Assembly (NCBI GenBank): GCA_902651635.1
Contig: CACRSC010000064.1
Coordinates: 95,039-159,038, forward strand
From: Mastigamoeba balamuthi
Taxonomy: Eukaryota > Evosea > Mastigamoebida > Mastigamoebidae
DNA length: 64,000 nucleotides
Direction of reading: 5' to 3'
Shown here: positions 34,560-45,379 of the stretch, in pieces
How the letters are laid out: every line of letters starts with the position of its first letter
Numbering within the stretch: position 1 is the first letter of the stretch
Made by a program: the position numbers and the translations under genes
The notes under the pieces: generated by a model
What the model was told of the DNA's origin: nothing
The model's database searches: none
The model's input: only the letters and a program-made list of their open reading frames with translations

Positions 34560-35930
34560 TTTTGGCATGCAGCACTGAGGCAGCAACTGAGAAGCACTGC
34601 GAGGATCCAGCTGCACCAGAGCCCTCTCCATCACATCGATGCTGCTCTGTATTGTGCTTCACCACACGGGATCCCACCTGGCCGCCTCCTATCCAATTGC
34701 ATCGATGACAGCCTTGTCGCTGAGCTCGAAGGTATTCCAAGAAGGGAACCAGTCTGCATCATAGATGGAGCAGAGGCCAAGCCCGACCCAGTCGATGGGC
34801 AGCTGGGTCCTGAACCGCAGCATGCCTCCCTGCAGCCTTCACATCACAAGCAGCTTCATCAACAGGGTGGAAGCCTCTGGGCTGCTGTCCATCGCAGTGG
34901 CAACGGCTGCACAAATGTCCCCTGAAATACTCTCTGATGCCCTTCCCGGAGCTCTCGAGCAGCGGTGGTCCCTGGTGGACTCTGATGCGGGGAGACCTCA
35001 TGGAGTAAGAAGCAGACTGCGGGCGTGCTGCATGTCATCACAGGCGAAGACAACGGCAGCCCTGCCCTCAGCAGCCGAGACCAAACGGTCCACGACGGCT
35101 CTCAGAAGCGACCGGGCGCCGTACCCGTTGCCAGCGGTGGCCGCCCACACAGCGTCGATTGCGAGCTGCACGGTGCCTGCTCCGACACTGCTGGCCTGCG
35201 CGTCGAGGAACGCTGCAGGGCTCATCGCGACGCAGCAGGGCCAGCAGCAGCAGCAGGCGCCCCACGAGGTCCTCGATCCGCACTCTCGCTGCCCCGTGGA
35301 GTGCGTGATGTCTGTACTTCAGGTACCACCACACCTCATCGGGTTCCTGGGCATCCCGTGCGTCGTCAGGGTGTATGGCGTCGTGCGCAGAGATGCGCTC
35401 TGGACGTCGCGGGCCAGAGAGGAGTAGTGCGGTCTGGGAGGTCCGCGACAGGCCAGCGGCGCTCATGTACACCACGAATTCCGAGCGGGCAAGGTCGACG
35501 ACCGTGGACATCTTGCCTGTGCCGGGGCCTCCAACGACGATGATGGTGGACATGCATCCGCTGTACTCTTACCGATGTACTCGTTGACAACAGTCTGTCC
35601 AGTACGGTTGAGCGCATGTGGGTGCTTGCCCGCGAGGCAGCCCAGCAGAGGTGGACAGAACGCGCTGCCGACGGTAGGCAGCGGGCGCAGGAACAGAGGC
35701 CCAAGGGCAGCCCGTTGGCTCGGCTCGGGGTCAGCGCTTGCTGGCAGGTAATTAACCCCAGAGGCACTAACGCCGACGAGGAGCTCGATGGCAGCGGGCT
35801 CCCAGATATGGCCGGACCTAAACGTGGCAACGATGCCGCTGAGCCTCCGTCAGCAGCCGCGCTTCCTCCTCCTTGCTGCATCATAGATGCTCTCGGGCAT
35901 CGCATGAAAACCACTTTTCGATACTCCAAG
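34560..35930 (-). pseudogene. RHS/Crinkler-like NTPase pseudogene (copy 2)
   Basis: This is a broken relative of the intact gene downstream, in the same orientation. The 5' part is recognisable at 35900-35560 (AALGPLFLRPLP, FCPPLLGCLAGKHP). The P-loop region near 35530 has GGPGTGKM where the intact gene has GGPGTGKT, so the terminal Thr of the Walker motif is lost. LVGRLLLLLALLRRD follows. Beyond that the frame shifts several times, and about 355 bp are missing near 34918 relative to copy 1. It does not encode a working protein. Confidence 0.7.
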
Positions 35931-36323
35931 CTAGGTCATTTAAAATGAACAAAATCTGGGATCCCACAGAAGCAGCTCCTCCGTATCCACTCGGGTATTT
36001 CGGGTAAGTGGTCCGGCCTATCTAGGTTTTCTGTAATTATGCGGAAATTCACATCTCCACTCCCATAGCCCTTCGGTACTCCAGGATGAGTCGCACAACC
36101 CTCAAACGATAAATATCATGGGCCTCTGAACTCCCCCGGGTGGCAAAGCTCACTACATCATGCCGCGGTCCTGCCAGTGCTGCTACTGCGAGTCACCTAA
36201 AAAGGTATTCCTCAGTTATTTTCTCCTCTGCCTCAACCACATGAAACGGTTGGGTGGGCAGCAAATTCAACAGTGAACTGTAGTGTTGGTGCCCCTATGA
36301 CGACGCCCACTGTTTGCGCCTTC
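35931..36323. other. Spacer between NTPase copies
   Basis: About 390 bp with mixed composition and no supported coding frame. It should contain the 3' flank of the intact NTPase gene. Confidence 0.5.
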
Positions 36324-38645
36324 CTAAAGGGCGAGCATGATGGTCTGCATCACTAGAGCCATCGCACTCTGGCTGTTTGGCGCACCTGTGGGATTGCTCC
36401 CAGTGTAGAAGAACTCTTGTAGCCTCTGGGCGTCGATTCGCACAATCACGTTGTTGCCGCTCACCTGCAGTCTGCTCCATGACGAGGCAGCCCTTGGCAG
36501 CTCGACAAACACGTGTAGGCAGCCCACGGCAAGCTTCTTGTCGAGCGTTGGTGACCCATGCTCCATAAACTCAGTCAAATCGGGACGCCAGAAGCTCTTG
36601 AGCAGCATTACCGCCCTTGCACCCGAGTTGCAGCGTGGTGACTCTCGCGCCCACGCAAGCCATCCAATGGCATCTTGCCCCCTATGGCCTTTCACGGGAA
36701 GCAGGAGCTTCCCGTTGCATCTCTCTGGCTTGGCGAGGAACTCATTGTCTCCTTCGTCTCCAGGAGGGAGCCCCAGCTCCTCTGCAGTGCCCACTGCATT
36801 GAAGTCCACCACAGCGTCCTGGCACCACTCGGGCAGCTGCCTCTTGTACTCTGCGAGGAATGGCAGCTCAGCGACAGTCCATCCCCTGAACACGGAGACG
36901 AGGACCTGCACAGCTGCATGCGCGACCGAGAAGCCGTGCGAAGCACTGCGAGGACCCAGCTGTGCCAGCGCTCTCTCCATCGCATCGACACTGGCCTGCG
37001 CTGTTCCCCACCACACGGGATCCCGCCTGGCTGCCTCCCGTCCGATGGCGTTGATGACGGTCTTGTCGCTGAGCTCATAAGCATGCCAGGGAGGGTATCT
37101 CTCACTGTCGTCAACGAAGCAGAGGCCAAGTCCAACCCAGTCAACAGACTGCTCGGCCCTGAACCGCAGTTTGCCTCCATGCAGCCTCTGCATCACTGTC
37201 AGCCTCCTCAGCAGTGTGGAGATCTCGGTGCTGCTGTCCATCGCAGTGGCAACAGCAGCGCATACGCTCTGAGCGTGCTCGTCGATGGCCTCGTGGATCG
37301 CGTAGTTGAGGCGCTGCTGCCTGTCCGCAATGGTGTCTCGCTGTGCCAGCAGCTTCGCGACGACGCAGCACACGAGCTTATGGCTGCTCCCCAGTGCCTG
37401 TAGCTGCTGCGGGGACAGCGTGCAGCCCCGTGTGTTGATGAGGAGGCCCAGGAGTGCCCAGGGGTCCTCGGGGGGCGGGAACACCGTGATCCAGTCAATG
37501 GGCGACTTCACACCGATCTTAATATGATAGCTTGGCGCCACACCCAACTCGGGGCTTGAGCGCAGCACGCACGTGAGGCCATACGACGCCAGCGTCAGCG
37601 CCAACGCGGACGTGAAGTCGCGCCTGAAATACTCTCTGATGCCCGTCCCGGAGCTGTCGAGCAGAGGGTGGTCCCCGTCATGGAAGGCAACCTCCCTATC
37701 CATGAGGTATCCCCGCAGCAGACGGCGGGCGTGCTGCATGTCATCGCAGGCCAAGACCACTGCAGCCCTGCCCTCAGCAGCCGAGACCACACGTTCCACG
37801 ACTGCTCTCAGCAGCTTCTGCGTGTTGTACACATCGCCAGCAGTGGCAGCCCACACGGCGTTGATTGCGAGCTGCACGGCGCCTGCTCCGACACCGCGGA
37901 CCTGCGCGTCGAGGAACGCGACGGGGCTCAGTGCGCAGCCGTCGCGGCGCAGCAGGGCCAGCAGCAGCAGCAGGCGCCCCACGAGGTCCGCTTCGATCCG
38001 CGCTCTCGCTGCCTCGTGGACCTTGTGGTGTCTGTCCTGCAGGTACCGCCACACCTCCTCGGGCGTCGCGGGTGCGCTGGAGTTGGTGGGGTGCATCGAG
38101 TCGTACGTGGCAGCGATGTTCTCGACGTCGCGGGCCAGAGAGGAGTAGTGCGGGTCCGGGAGGTCTGCCGACAGGCCAGCAGCGCTCATGTACACCACAA
38201 AGTGCTTGCTGGCCACGTCGACGACCGTGGCCGTCTTGCCTGTGCCGGGGCCTCCGATGAGGACGACGGTGTTCCCGAAAGACATTCGGCTGTCGCGGTC
38301 CTCGTCGACGACTGTCCGCACTGTCCTGCTGGTTCTCTCCCCGTAGAACGGGCGTCTCACGCGCGGGTGCTGGCCAGCGAGGCAGCCCAGCAGTGGCGGG
38401 CAGAACGTCTTGCCGACGACGGGCAGCGGGCGCAGGAACAGGGGCCCCAGGGCAGCACGCTGGGCGGGCTCGGGGTCGTGGACGTTTGGCGGGAAAACGA
38501 CCTGAGAGGCGATGGGGCTGACGAGGAGCTCGATGGCTGCGGACTCCCAGGCAAGGCCAGACCGATACGTGGCAACGATTCGGCGCAGGGCCTCGGTCAG
38601 CATCCTCGCATTCTCCTCCTCACTGCAACAACAGATCCCCTGCAT
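36324..38645 (-). CDS. RHS/Crinkler-like P-loop NTPase, intact
   Basis: One uninterrupted frame of 773 codons starts at ATG 38645. The P-loop VVLIGGPGTGKTATVVDVA lies near residue 130, followed by HFVVYMSAAG. The block ADLVGRLLLLLALLRRDGCA, then a FLDAQ motif, matches the pattern of Crinkler (CR) and trypanosome RHS NTPases, where an ARLL-type helix precedes a LxxQ motif. AAVVLACDDMQ is at the Walker B position (families usually have DEAQ). GTGIREYFRRDFTSALAL follows as in these families. The C-terminal third (about residues 540-773) is unassigned; in CR/RHS proteins it often carries a nuclease-like domain. These proteins are linked to selfish elements and, in some lineages, act as secreted effectors; which applies here is unknown. 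An acceptor-like TTGCAG overlaps codons 8-10, so an upstream exon is possible. Confidence 0.6.
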   Translation of the reverse strand: MQGICCCSEEENARMLTEALRRIVATYRSGLAWESAAIELLVSPIASQVVFPPNVHDPEPAQRAALGPLFLRPLPVVGKTFCPPLLGCLAGQHPRVRRPFYGERTSRTVRTVVDEDRDSRMSFGNTVVLIGGPGTGKTATVVDVASKHFVVYMSAAGLSADLPDPHYSSLARDVENIAATYDSMHPTNSSAPATPEEVWRYLQDRHHKVHEAARARIEADLVGRLLLLLALLRRDGCALSPVAFLDAQVRGVGAGAVQLAINAVWAATAGDVYNTQKLLRAVVERVVSAAEGRAAVVLACDDMQHARRLLRGYLMDREVAFHDGDHPLLDSSGTGIREYFRRDFTSALALTLASYGLTCVLRSSPELGVAPSYHIKIGVKSPIDWITVFPPPEDPWALLGLLINTRGCTLSPQQLQALGSSHKLVCCVVAKLLAQRDTIADRQQRLNYAIHEAIDEHAQSVCAAVATAMDSSTEISTLLRRLTVMQRLHGGKLRFRAEQSVDWVGLGLCFVDDSERYPPWHAYELSDKTVINAIGREAARRDPVWWGTAQASVDAMERALAQLGPRSASHGFSVAHAAVQVLVSVFRGWTVAELPFLAEYKRQLPEWCQDAVVDFNAVGTAEELGLPPGDEGDNEFLAKPERCNGKLLLPVKGHRGQDAIGWLAWARESPRCNSGARAVMLLKSFWRPDLTEFMEHGSPTLDKKLAVGCLHVFVELPRAASSWSRLQVSGNNVIVRIDAQRLQEFFYTGSNPTGAPNSQSAMALVMQTIMLAL

Positions 38646-39490
38646 CGCGAGCAAAGGTTGTCTTGGTTGTGAAGATCAATTTATGCCAATAAATCTTGTC
38701 AGGTATCTGAAATCCGAGCACACAGCTGTTGATCTTATGAATTGTACACTCCATTGATTTGTGTTATTGGACAAAAAAGCCTGCCCTATTGTGGGGAAAA
38801 TTGTATGTGAACAAGCGTGATGGTCTTGCATTTCATCGCACTCCGACTGTTGGGCACCCCCGTGGGGTTGCTCTGTGAGCAGTAAGAGTGCGATGCAATG
38901 CAAGACCATCACACCGGGAATTGATGCTCGCAAGCCCTTCTTTGCCAAACGACCGACTGGTTCTTCCAAGTTACAGCCCTTGGCAGATGCACAATCACGC
39001 GAAGACGGCTCACGGGCTTCTGGTCACAAAGACCACACACATGCATGCCGTGTCCCGCACAAAGCACCACAGCCACCCTTGTACGTGAGCTGCTGCGTGG
39101 CGAATCACTCCACCACGCAAGTCACCTGGAGGTATCAGGTCCAGACTGGCGCCTGCTGTGGCAGAGCGAACGATCCAGAGAACACCTGAGCAACTGCTGC
39201 TGGCCACGAGGCCATAGATACTGCTGTGCCCACCGCAGGCCCTGCGAGAACCTCTCCTGGACAGGCGACGAGCGGGGTGGCACCACAAGCGAGATGGCAC
39301 AGCGGGCGCATCGATCGACTCGCGGGAACACGCACGGAGCAGAGCGGACCCCCAGCCCCACAGGCACGATTTATTGCCGATACCAAAATCTCGCCCAGAT
39401 ATTTCAGATGACATCAGCAATTCTTGCTGCCAGCAGCACATAGTCTCGGCATCACAGAGCGCCGCAATGGTCCGCAATCCCCTCCCCTCC
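38646..39490. other. Region upstream of the NTPase gene, no intact gene
   Basis: It contains a second copy of the NTPase 3'-end sequence near 38815-38875 and a near-perfect inverted repeat. Frames from 39010 to 39480 show no recognisable domain. AGATATTT occurs at 39397-39404. Confidence 0.4.
38818..38911. repeat. 26-bp inverted repeat with one mismatch
   Basis: The left arm at 38818-38843 and the right arm at 38886-38911 are reverse complements at 25 of 26 positions, with a 42-bp loop. The left arm resembles the 3' end of the NTPase gene at about 36336-36370, so this may be the edge of an inverted NTPase copy. Confidence 0.75.
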
Positions 39491-39616
39491 NNNNNNNNNN
39501 NNNNNNNNNNNNNNNNNNNNNNNNNNNNNNNNNNNNNNNNNNNNNNNNNNNNNNNNNNNNNNNNNNNNNNNNNNNNNNNNNNNNNNNNNNNNNNNNNNNN
39601 NNNNNNNNNNNNNNNN
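39491..39616. other. Assembly gap (126 N)
   Basis: A run of N just upstream of the first visible NSA2 exon. The missing N-terminal exon or exons of that gene may lie here. Confidence 0.95.
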
Positions 39617-39701
39617 TCACCCATCGCTCCCATCGCCGATGCCCGTCACAACGCACACGCAACGCCACGCACGTGACTGGGGCTAACTGACGGCCGTGCA
39701 G

Positions 39702-40379
39702 AATCGCGATGCATGAACAGAAGCAGAGCAAGCAGGCGGCGGCGCCGACGGAGAAGCCGGGAGCCATCCCCGCGTACCTGATGGACCGCCAGGGCGTCAA
39801 CAAGGCCAAGGTGCTCAGCAACATGATCAAGCAGAAGCGCAAGGAGAAGGCCGGCAAGTGGGACGTGCCCCTGCCCAAGGTCCGCCCGATCCCCGAGTCG
39901 GAGCTCTTCAAGGTCTACCGCTCGGGCAAGCGCAGGCGTGAGTGTCTCCCCCGCCCGGCTTGCTACGCTCTGGTGACGTGTAGATTCTGATTCGCAACGC
40001 GGGGTGGCGGTGACGTTGGGCAGAGAAATCGTGGAAGAGGCTGGTCACCAAGGCGACGTACGTGGGCGAGGGCTTCACGCGCAAGCCGCCCAAGTACGAG
40101 CGGTTCATCCGGCCGATGGCGATGCGCTTCCGCAAGGCGCACGTGACGCACCCGGAGCTGAACAGCACGTTCTACCTGGACATCATCGGCGTCAAGAAGA
40201 ACCCGCAGTCGCCGCTGTACACGCAGCTGGGCGTCATCACGCGGGGCACGATCCTCGAGGTCAACGTCAGCGAGCTGGGCCTGGTGACGCCGGGCGGCAA
40301 GGTCGTCTGGGGCAAGTTTGCGCAGGTGACCAACAACCCCGAGAACGACGGCTGCATCAACGCCGTCCTCCTCGTCTAG
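39702..40379 (+). CDS. NSA2: Ribosome biogenesis factor NSA2 (N-terminus missing)
   Basis: NSA2 is needed for 27S pre-rRNA processing and 60S subunit assembly in the nucleolus. Exon 39702-39937 encodes MHEQKQSKQ, then [10 protein letters not shown] and [20 protein letters not shown], near-identical to eukaryotic NSA2. A GTGAGT donor follows, and exon 40024-40379 continues [20 protein letters not shown] to the stop after GCINAVLLV, the universal C-terminus. The first exon starts at an acceptor with a clear branch-like CTAAC (39683-39687). The family's basic first ~80 residues are not in the window and may lie in the N run. Visible length is about 197 residues against about 260 in full-length family members. 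Confidence 0.93.
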
Positions 40380-41910
40380 ACTCCCCACGCACTGCCGCTG
40401 TCCCCAGAGCCAATACACCACGCCCGTCTTCGTTCTTTCGATATGCCGAGGAGTCAGTGTGTTCTCTGACAGCCGTTACATTGCGTGACTGTACCTCTGT
40501 GAGGAGTTGTATCGGGTGTTACTGATACCTTAGAGCTTTGATTAGCGAAGATAACGTAAAAGCACTTGCCCATCACTGTGATGACCAGAAAGAAAGGAAT
40601 ACAAAAGTAATCACATTGAACGGGGTTGCACAGCACCTCAAGGAATAAATTCTTCCTCGCTGATAAGCGAGGATTTTTGCCTGAGGGAAATAATTGCATG
40701 GATAAATTCTTGGGCAGCCAACAAGTCAGACTGCCAGGGCAGCCGTGACAGCTGCCATGTGTAGATGAGCTCGGAAATGATCGTGCCTTCCTCCTGATGC
40801 TATGTGCCAGGACCGTGCACATGCCTTAACCCCTGGCCCTCTACAGGAGGGCCTACACCCACCCCCAGTGGCTGTGCGAGGCAATTATTGCCTGCCTGGC
40901 TCAGTGAAAATGCACTTGAGTGACGTTAAGTACACAATGGGCAAGTCGAGGTAGCAGCAGTGCCCTCAGCAGATGCCTCTTGTGAGCGTGGGATGCTTCA
41001 GGATTTTCCCCCTTCAAACCTCAAATAGTTGTTCTTACTCATCGCCTCCTTCATGAGAAGCTTGTTGCAAGTGCCTTGATGTAAGTGGTAATGTACTGGG
41101 CCTCCTCAGGTGTGTTCAAGCCTTGGAACTGGAACAAGCAGGAAGACTGAGGGAATGAGGCAGGGGGGAAATGGGAAGAAGACAGACAGTTTCAATATTT
41201 TTCTCTGAAGGGCTATCAGAAATGGCCATCATCAGAGATGACCACAGTGGTTCTGCTTCTCTGGTAGGTAAGGTGGCAAAATCAGTCTCTTCAAGGTGAC
41301 TGGCCATATTCTTGGCAGTCTGGCTGTCAAGGGCAGACACTGTGTGAGCAGTAGTACCCTGGTGGAATCATGTGGTTCCCAAGTTGTAACTTAAAAAGAA
41401 AATGAAAGATAAGCAAAATAGTGAAAGATCACCTTGTCAGAGATGCAGTGTATCTGGCAGGTAACCATGTGGTGCACAATTCTGTGTGGATGACTGCATG
41501 GGTACTGGAAATTGTGTTTTCCTTCTCTTTCTTCTTATAAGTATGTGATTATTACTGCATTCAATCTAGTGTGGTGTGCAGCGTAAATGCAATGGCATTC
41601 CATACATGGCACGCATGTACTCTATGCTGTTTGTGCAGTGTTTGTTCAAGCAGTATGAGCATCTCAACTGTTTCCATGGATGTACCATTGTTAGAAGGTG
41701 CTCTGTATGCTGTTCAGAGTCTGGCTGCAGGTCCTACTTGCTCTGGACATATGCCTTGATCAACATATTGGAGCACAAGGTCCTGAACCTTCAGAATGGC
41801 ATAGCTCGCAGTTCTGGGTCCATTCTGTGCCACTGGGCTGCTCTTCATGCATTGTTCTTTTAATATTACCCATCACTCCCACTAGGAAAGGAGGTCTAGG
41901 GCTCTGAAAC
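40380..41910. other. Long intergenic region
   Basis: About 1.5 kb, AT-richer than the left half. I find no conserved coding frame, tRNA or long repeat. Frames such as that at 41576-41863 are not convincing. Confidence 0.5.
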
Positions 41911-42975
41911 ATGGCTGATGTCGTCTGGAGCAAACGAGCACAGAAAGCACTGAAATGGCTTTTTGCCTTAACCCCAAACAGCCTCATGCCAGAAACGGAT
42001 ACTACACTGGTTATACCACATAGAGAAAAAAAGTTCACTGCAGCCTTCCCATTGTAGCAAAACATTGGTAAAATGAGACTGATGACAGACACAATTGGCT
42101 ACATCCCACGGTAATGGCAGCACCTTGCCCAATGGAACACTCTTCCTAAAACAGAAAGAAACCTCCTACTGAACATGGGCATGCCAGCAGAGATTGGAAC
42201 AACTATGAACAAAGCCTTTATAAACTCAGCAGGGAACAGAGAGTGGCAAATAAACAGAAAACGAGCAGAAGGACTAGCATGCCACTTGGTACGAAATAAC
42301 CAAGGTGCTCCAACATGCCAGTGTGCCAATATGAATAAACTGTGATACTGCTTCAATACTAACCTGGAACTACAATGGTGAATCACGTCAAATATGATAG
42401 TGGGCACCTGGAAAAACTGGTTTATAATAGCTACAGATGGATCCTATGACCCTGACACAGGCAACATGGCGATGGCTGTAGTAGATAGCACAAGTTGTTG
42501 AACTAACCCCTACCACGACCAATAAAAGAAAAATGCCTGATACACAACCTTCTATGGTACCAGACAACATCACCATCAAAAATCCCTCAAATGCTGCCAA
42601 ACCCCCAATGTTACCTACAACCACACTATAACCAGTATGTTCAACAGATACACAGACAAAGTGATAAACCAAGAACAGAACACGGTTCTGAAACCAGTCT
42701 TCCCAGAACCGCCCCTGGACATACCCCCCAAGACAACCCCCAAACATACCACCCATCATAACCCCCCCTGCTACCCTGCCCCAGACTATAGAGGGCGGCT
42801 TCCCATTAAAGAAGTGCTGTATAATGTAGGGTGGCCCCTTGTCTGGTTTAAGGCGGCCCCAACTGACTGTAGCCTATGGCAGGGTAGCACAGCACCCCAA
42901 ACACACCACACACTCATATATCAACACATCACACACTCAGACACCAAGTATAATAAAGAACGTATCAATTATTAA
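41911..42975 (+). mobile_element. Decayed retroelement with RNase H remnant
   Basis: A plus-strand frame starting MADVVWSKRAQKALKWLF at 41911 is broken by stops and frame changes but continues to WFIIATDGSYDPDTGNMAMA near 42417-42480. The latter has the first-strand ATDGS signature of type I RNase H as found in retrotransposons. A further frame runs to 42975. No reverse-transcriptase motif or terminal repeat was found, so the element class (probably a LINE-like one) is a guess. Confidence 0.45.
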
Positions 42976-43216
42976 GCAACCATCTCAATTCAATTGATGA
43001 GTGAGTGAGAGAATCAAATGATCAGAAGATGCGAGCTGCATGTCCCAGATATTTGTCCTGACGTGATATTCCAGGAATCGTGCACCTTTAGTTGATTGTC
43101 CAAGATATGGGCAATCCAGTACTGAAGGAGCAATTCCGGAAATGCTCCAGCTGCCATATAAATATTGGCATACTGTAACGTCACCACAGTATTGAATACC
43201 CAGTTTCTGAAGCAAC

Positions 43217-43534
43217 ATGTCGAACAAGAGAAGTCATTCAGGAGGCAGGACAACCATTATCACCCTTGAGATGCTCGACCTGGACATGAGCCCTGAGGTT
43301 GATGAGTGGGACAAGTACCACAATGAGCATGGACCTAAGGACTTGCCATTCAACTGCTACATCAATGAGGACGTCCACCAGATGGAGTATGATGAGGAGG
43401 GCCCATTCAAGTATGTGATGCACATGGACCACAAGCACGTCAGGGCCAGTGATGATGACGAGAATGGCAGTTCCAACTCCAACAACAGTGACATGGACAA
43501 GAAGGACAATGTCAGTTACAGGAACTGGGCATGA
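43217..43534 (+). CDS. Small acidic hypothetical protein of the virus-like island
   Basis: 105 codons from an ATG, rich in Asp, Asn, His and Ser, beginning MSNKRSHSGGRTTIITLEML and ending in an Asp/Asn/Ser tract. I do not recognise it. The frame has good codon structure and sits at the left edge of the island. Confidence 0.45.
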   Translation: MSNKRSHSGGRTTIITLEMLDLDMSPEVDEWDKYHNEHGPKDLPFNCYINEDVHQMEYDEEGPFKYVMHMDHKHVRASDDDENGSSNSNNSDMDKKDNVSYRNWA

Positions 43535-43850
43535 GCGACCTGAAAGGCCCATCACGGCAAGCCTCCAGTGCCCCTGCCTGTTATCAAGCAGTACGGACTG
43601 GTGGCCAACATGGCTGCCCCTGACGTTGATGCAATGGTCAAGCAGTGATGGACTCTGCACACTGTCGTCCTGCCCAGTGGGGTCCTGGACCCACTCAACA
43701 GGTGGAGGCTCAGTGTGAGCCTCAGAGCACAGGTCGACCACAAGTTGCTGCTGTGGCTGCTGCATATGTGGGGTCTGCTGCACGCCAAGATCATGCTCCT
43801 TAAGTCGTGATGCATGAGCTCTTTGAGCATCTTCTCCATGGATGTTGATC

Positions 43851-44235
43851 ACCTGTTGAAGGAGTCGTCCCAGGCCATCTCAATGCCCGTGTGCCTTTCA
43901 ATCTCCTCTGCAAGCTGTGCAATGTCCCTGACGAGACGCTGCATAATTTCCTCAAACCAGTCCATCTTACTTCTTTTTCTAAGATAGTCTTTTAGAAAAT
44001 GACTCTGTCTGTATGAGATCCCTATGTCCTCTATGTCATATCCATATACCTGTACTACAGGCCAGAGGTAAAAGACTCCATGCCCACACCATCTCCAAAC
44101 CTGGAAAGGGAGCCTGGACACGTGAAGCAGATATGTCTCAATGGGTATCTGTGGTATGAGGATCCCCTGTTTTTCCTTGGTGGCCATGAAGAGAGAATGA
44201 AGCACCTTGTATTCCTGAACGTCTCCGCCCAGCAC
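43851..44235 (-). CDS. Hypothetical protein, minus strand
   Basis: About 128 codons ending with a helical, acidic C-terminus (EEIMQRLVRDIAQLAEEIER). The first codon at 44235 is GTG; an ATG lies inside at FMATKE, so the true start is unclear. It overlaps the edge of a plus-strand frame, and which is used is unknown. No family recognised. Confidence 0.35.
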
Positions 44236-44239
44236 AAAT

Positions 44240-44620
44240 ATGGAACTGCCCAGTGATATCTACAGCAACATCAAGACTGCCTGTATCACGCACTGGGACC
44301 TGAACAAGTACCCCTCGGGATTCCCGCCCTTCATACAGCTGAAGTTCACTGGCTGCTTTGAGACCAGGTCTGTGGCTTTTGGGGCCCACCCATCCATGCT
44401 GCAGATACCTTGTGCTACACTGTTCACGCTCATGCATCTGTATCTCAGACTGCAATTGTGGTGCAGAAGGTTTACTGTCGAGCTCTAAAGCCCCAGGAAG
44501 AATCTGTCTCCCCTGGCCATCCCTGCAGACATGTTCGTCCTTCTCTGGATAGACGTTGAGACAGACAACTGCAATGGGTAATCCTATTTTCTCACGAATA
44601 CCAATAAAGAGAGAGACACA
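44240..44620 (+). pseudogene. Broken hypothetical gene of the virus-like island
   Basis: ATG at 44240 begins MELPSDIYSNIKTACITHWD and runs 82 codons. Plausible protein continues in other frames (for example PADMFVLLWIDVETDNCN near 44520-44575), implying at least two frameshifts. The role is unknown; a virion component is possible. Confidence 0.35.
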
Positions 44621-45379
44621 TGGCTGCATCTGGAGTTGACCACCAGCTACTCTCCTCCATGAGGGCCTTCCATGCCCACCTGGAGGACCTGGTTGGGGGC
44701 AAGATATACCTCCAGATCAGCAACTCCAAGGATGTCACGTTTCCCATTGGCTACAATGCCCAGCACATGCCACTCATCATCGAGAATGCAGCCATACTCA
44801 ATGCTGGGCTGAACCCGAATGCTATGGTGAGTGTGACCAATGAGAACATGAAGGTCCGTCCTGAAGGAGAAGTTGGACATGCTCACTCAGGCAAAGCTGG
44901 ATCTGCAGATGATCGACTTTGTGAAGCCCGGGAAGGACCTGGCATACTTCATTTCGAACTTTGGGCCCATCGTCGACCGCTGGAAGGAGTTTATTGGCAA
45001 GAGGTTTGATACAGCCAAGGAGTACGAGATGCTGAAGTTCGAGCTGCCCAACTACGAGAACATGGCCAAGAGGATCACCTTCACCGAGGTCTCAGAGATC
45101 CAGAACGTTATCAACAGCCCTGGTGGTGTTCTCAGGGATGCCCAGGTTGCAAATGCCATACTGCAACCCCTGGGTGAAAAATTCACTCGTGGCTTCTTCA
45201 GCTCCTACGAGATGAAGAGGCTGATAGAGATGGTGGATCTTACTACTCCATTCAAGCCCGCGACTGGGCCAGAGGGCAACCCACAGCAGAGCAGGATCAA
45301 TAAGGAGATCACGCTCACTGCTTCAAGAAAGTATACTGGCGATGCATTTGCAGGGCACTCTGGGAGGCAAGTATGGTGA
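44620..45379 (+). pseudogene. Hypothetical island gene with one frameshift
   Basis: The frame from ATG 44620 (MAASGVDHQLLSSMRAFHAH) reads well to about 44860 (SVTNENMKV). Good protein then continues one frame over (LDLQMIDFVKPGKDLAYFIS) to 45379. A single indel near 44860 explains the break. It directly precedes and overlaps the ATPase-like frame by a few bases. I do not recognise the family; no P-loop is present. Confidence 0.45.

Larger units (their letters stand above)
30727..35067 (+). repeat. 2.6-kb segment and its diverged direct copy, meeting at a single N
   Basis: Positions 30727-33321 match 33323-35067 from end to end. The first copy ends in the same words (cggcagccctgccc) at which the second continues into unique sequence at 35067. 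The second begins with acgcacctcgtcgctcgg, which is 30725 onward. The second copy lacks about 500 bp (31250-31752) and about 355 bp (32816-33172). Point differences are a few per cent. Two overlapping contigs or haplotypes joined end to end would give exactly this. Confidence 0.8.

Noticed and set aside
39414-39911. Frames running through the N gap
   Set aside because: They contain unknown residues only because the gap length happens to be a multiple of three; they have no support on either side.
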